DNA of 24,141 nucleotides, taken from the NCBI GenBank assembly GCA_025997715.1, contig BNUY01000028.1, positions 1 to 24,141 on the forward strand, read 5' to 3'. Below, piece by piece: positions 23,419 to 24,141 of this stretch. The position numbers and the translations under genes were made by a program. Each line of letters begins with the position of its first letter. The first letter of the stretch is position 1. A model generated the notes under the pieces. The model worked only from the letters and a program-made list of their open reading frames with translations. It was not told the origin of the DNA and did no database searches. Source of the stretch: Spirochaetia bacterium. Its GTDB lineage: Bacteria > Spirochaetota > Spirochaetia > Treponematales > Breznakiellaceae.

Positions 23419-24141
23419 TGGCAAAGGGTGCGCTTCCATGCCGGAACGGTGGATGTCGTTGCCCGGCTCTCTCTGCTCAAAATGAACGATACCGGTAAAA
23501 AATCGGTCATCCCTCCGGGAACCGGCGGGCCGGTGCAGATCCTCCCCGAATCAAAAATAACGGTCGTGGCCGGTCAGCGCTTTGTGATACGGTTCTACAG
23601 CCCCCTCCTAACCATAGGCGGCGGGCGGATTATGCTGCCGAACGCCGAAGCGGCAAAGGGCAGGGCGGATCGCATGGCGAAGGCCCGGATAGTTGGGGAC
23701 CTCGCCGGTAGCTTTGGCCCGGTTTCCCTGCTCGCTGCAATTGTTCGTGACCGGGGGGTCATGAACGCGGCGGGGCTTTTTGAATTGTCCCAGATGGACA
23801 AGAGCGCCTTTGAACAGTATTTGGGCATGTTATCCGATGCGCCGGAAACCTACGGCCTGCTGAAATTCGGATCCCCGCAGAATTTTATTTCCGCCGAAGC
23901 CTTTGACACGGTGACGCGCTCGGCGCTGCGGATTCTCCGGGACTTCCACACGAAGTATCCGGAACTGTCCGGGCTGGATGTGGAAAAATTGTATGCCGCC
24001 ATGGACAGCATTCACGGGGCAGGCTGGATTAAGGGCGGCGATTTTAAAGACCTCGTTGGTATCATTGCCGCAAAAAATGTAATCTCCCCGGTTACCCTGC
24101 AGGGCAAAACCGGTTACAAGGCGGCGGAATACAACCAGGCT
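23416..24141 (+). pseudogene. selB: Middle piece of SelB (domain III and first winged helices), plus strand, inverted relative to the C-terminal piece
   Basis: A plus-strand frame open to the window end, beginning within SelB elongation-factor domain III (HWQRVRFHAGTVDVVARL), passing the signature RFVIRFYSPLLTIGGGR and continuing through about 200 residues of the linker and first winged-helix domains to GYKAAEYNQA at 24141. The GTPase domain (I) and domain II are missing. In frame, the last codon would join directly to the C-terminal piece (...YNQA + LTPSRAEGK...), so the two pieces look like neighbours of one gene, with this one flipped. No start codon is proposed since the frame comes through the junction near 23415. 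Confidence 0.85.

Noticed and set aside
23415..23510. N-terminal part of a supposed 158-residue minus-strand protein
   Set aside because: This stretch is the antisense of SelB domain III on the plus strand; only the portion left of 23414 is genuine SelB.

Overview
The window is 24.1 kb of bacterial DNA, mostly a mid-to-high GC background interrupted by a clearly AT-richer block (about 11.5-19.8 kb). Gene content (solute-binding protein plus Opp transporter, M18 aminopeptidase, glycogen debranching enzyme, SelB, proline racemase, DUF3791/DUF3990-type small genes) suggests an anaerobic, gut-associated bacterium. I lean towards a Treponema-like spirochaete, but this is only an inference from gene content; no marker gene proves it.

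Layout. (1) 1-6236, minus strand: a co-directional run reading solute-binding protein, Aat-like aminoacyl transferase, GlgX-type debranching enzyme, 5'(3')-deoxyribonucleotidase, radical-SAM/B12-type protein (broken at the window edge). (2) 6237-6298: two interleaved divergent promoters, one driving the run above and one driving an M18 aminopeptidase (6299-7690, plus) whose mRNA looks leaderless. (3) 7700-11474, minus strand: oppB-C-D-F peptide ABC transporter genes, overlapping one another. Peptide import and the aminopeptidase make a plausible peptide-scavenging unit. (4) 11532-19735, minus strand, AT-rich: a type I restriction-modification island read higB, higA, hsdM, truncated AAA ATPase, hsdS, DUF3990 remnant, small unknown gene, DUF3791 (frameshifted), hsdR. 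Most joints are ATGA overlaps or gaps of at most 10 bases. A consensus promoter with an inverted repeat across its -10 lies directly before higA, so the HigA antitoxin may set expression of the whole restriction operon. (5) 19819-19891: tRNA-Asn with its own promoter, its 3' end facing the island and a large hairpin between. (6) 19929-22808, minus strand: a three-gene unit of two paralogous TSUP-family membrane proteins flanking a proline racemase-family enzyme. (7) 23034-24141: selB, split into two oppositely oriented pieces.

Both window ends carry fold-back rearrangements: a perfect 119-bp inverted repeat (1-119 against 906-1024) breaks the radical-SAM gene on the left, and selB is inverted about position 23415 on the right. 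Two independent genes broken the same way at the two ends, with loops of similar size (about 0.75 kb), look more like amplification or assembly chimeras than biology. The sequence between about 1.0 and 23.4 kb appears sound apart from a one-base homopolymer frameshift in the DUF3791 gene.
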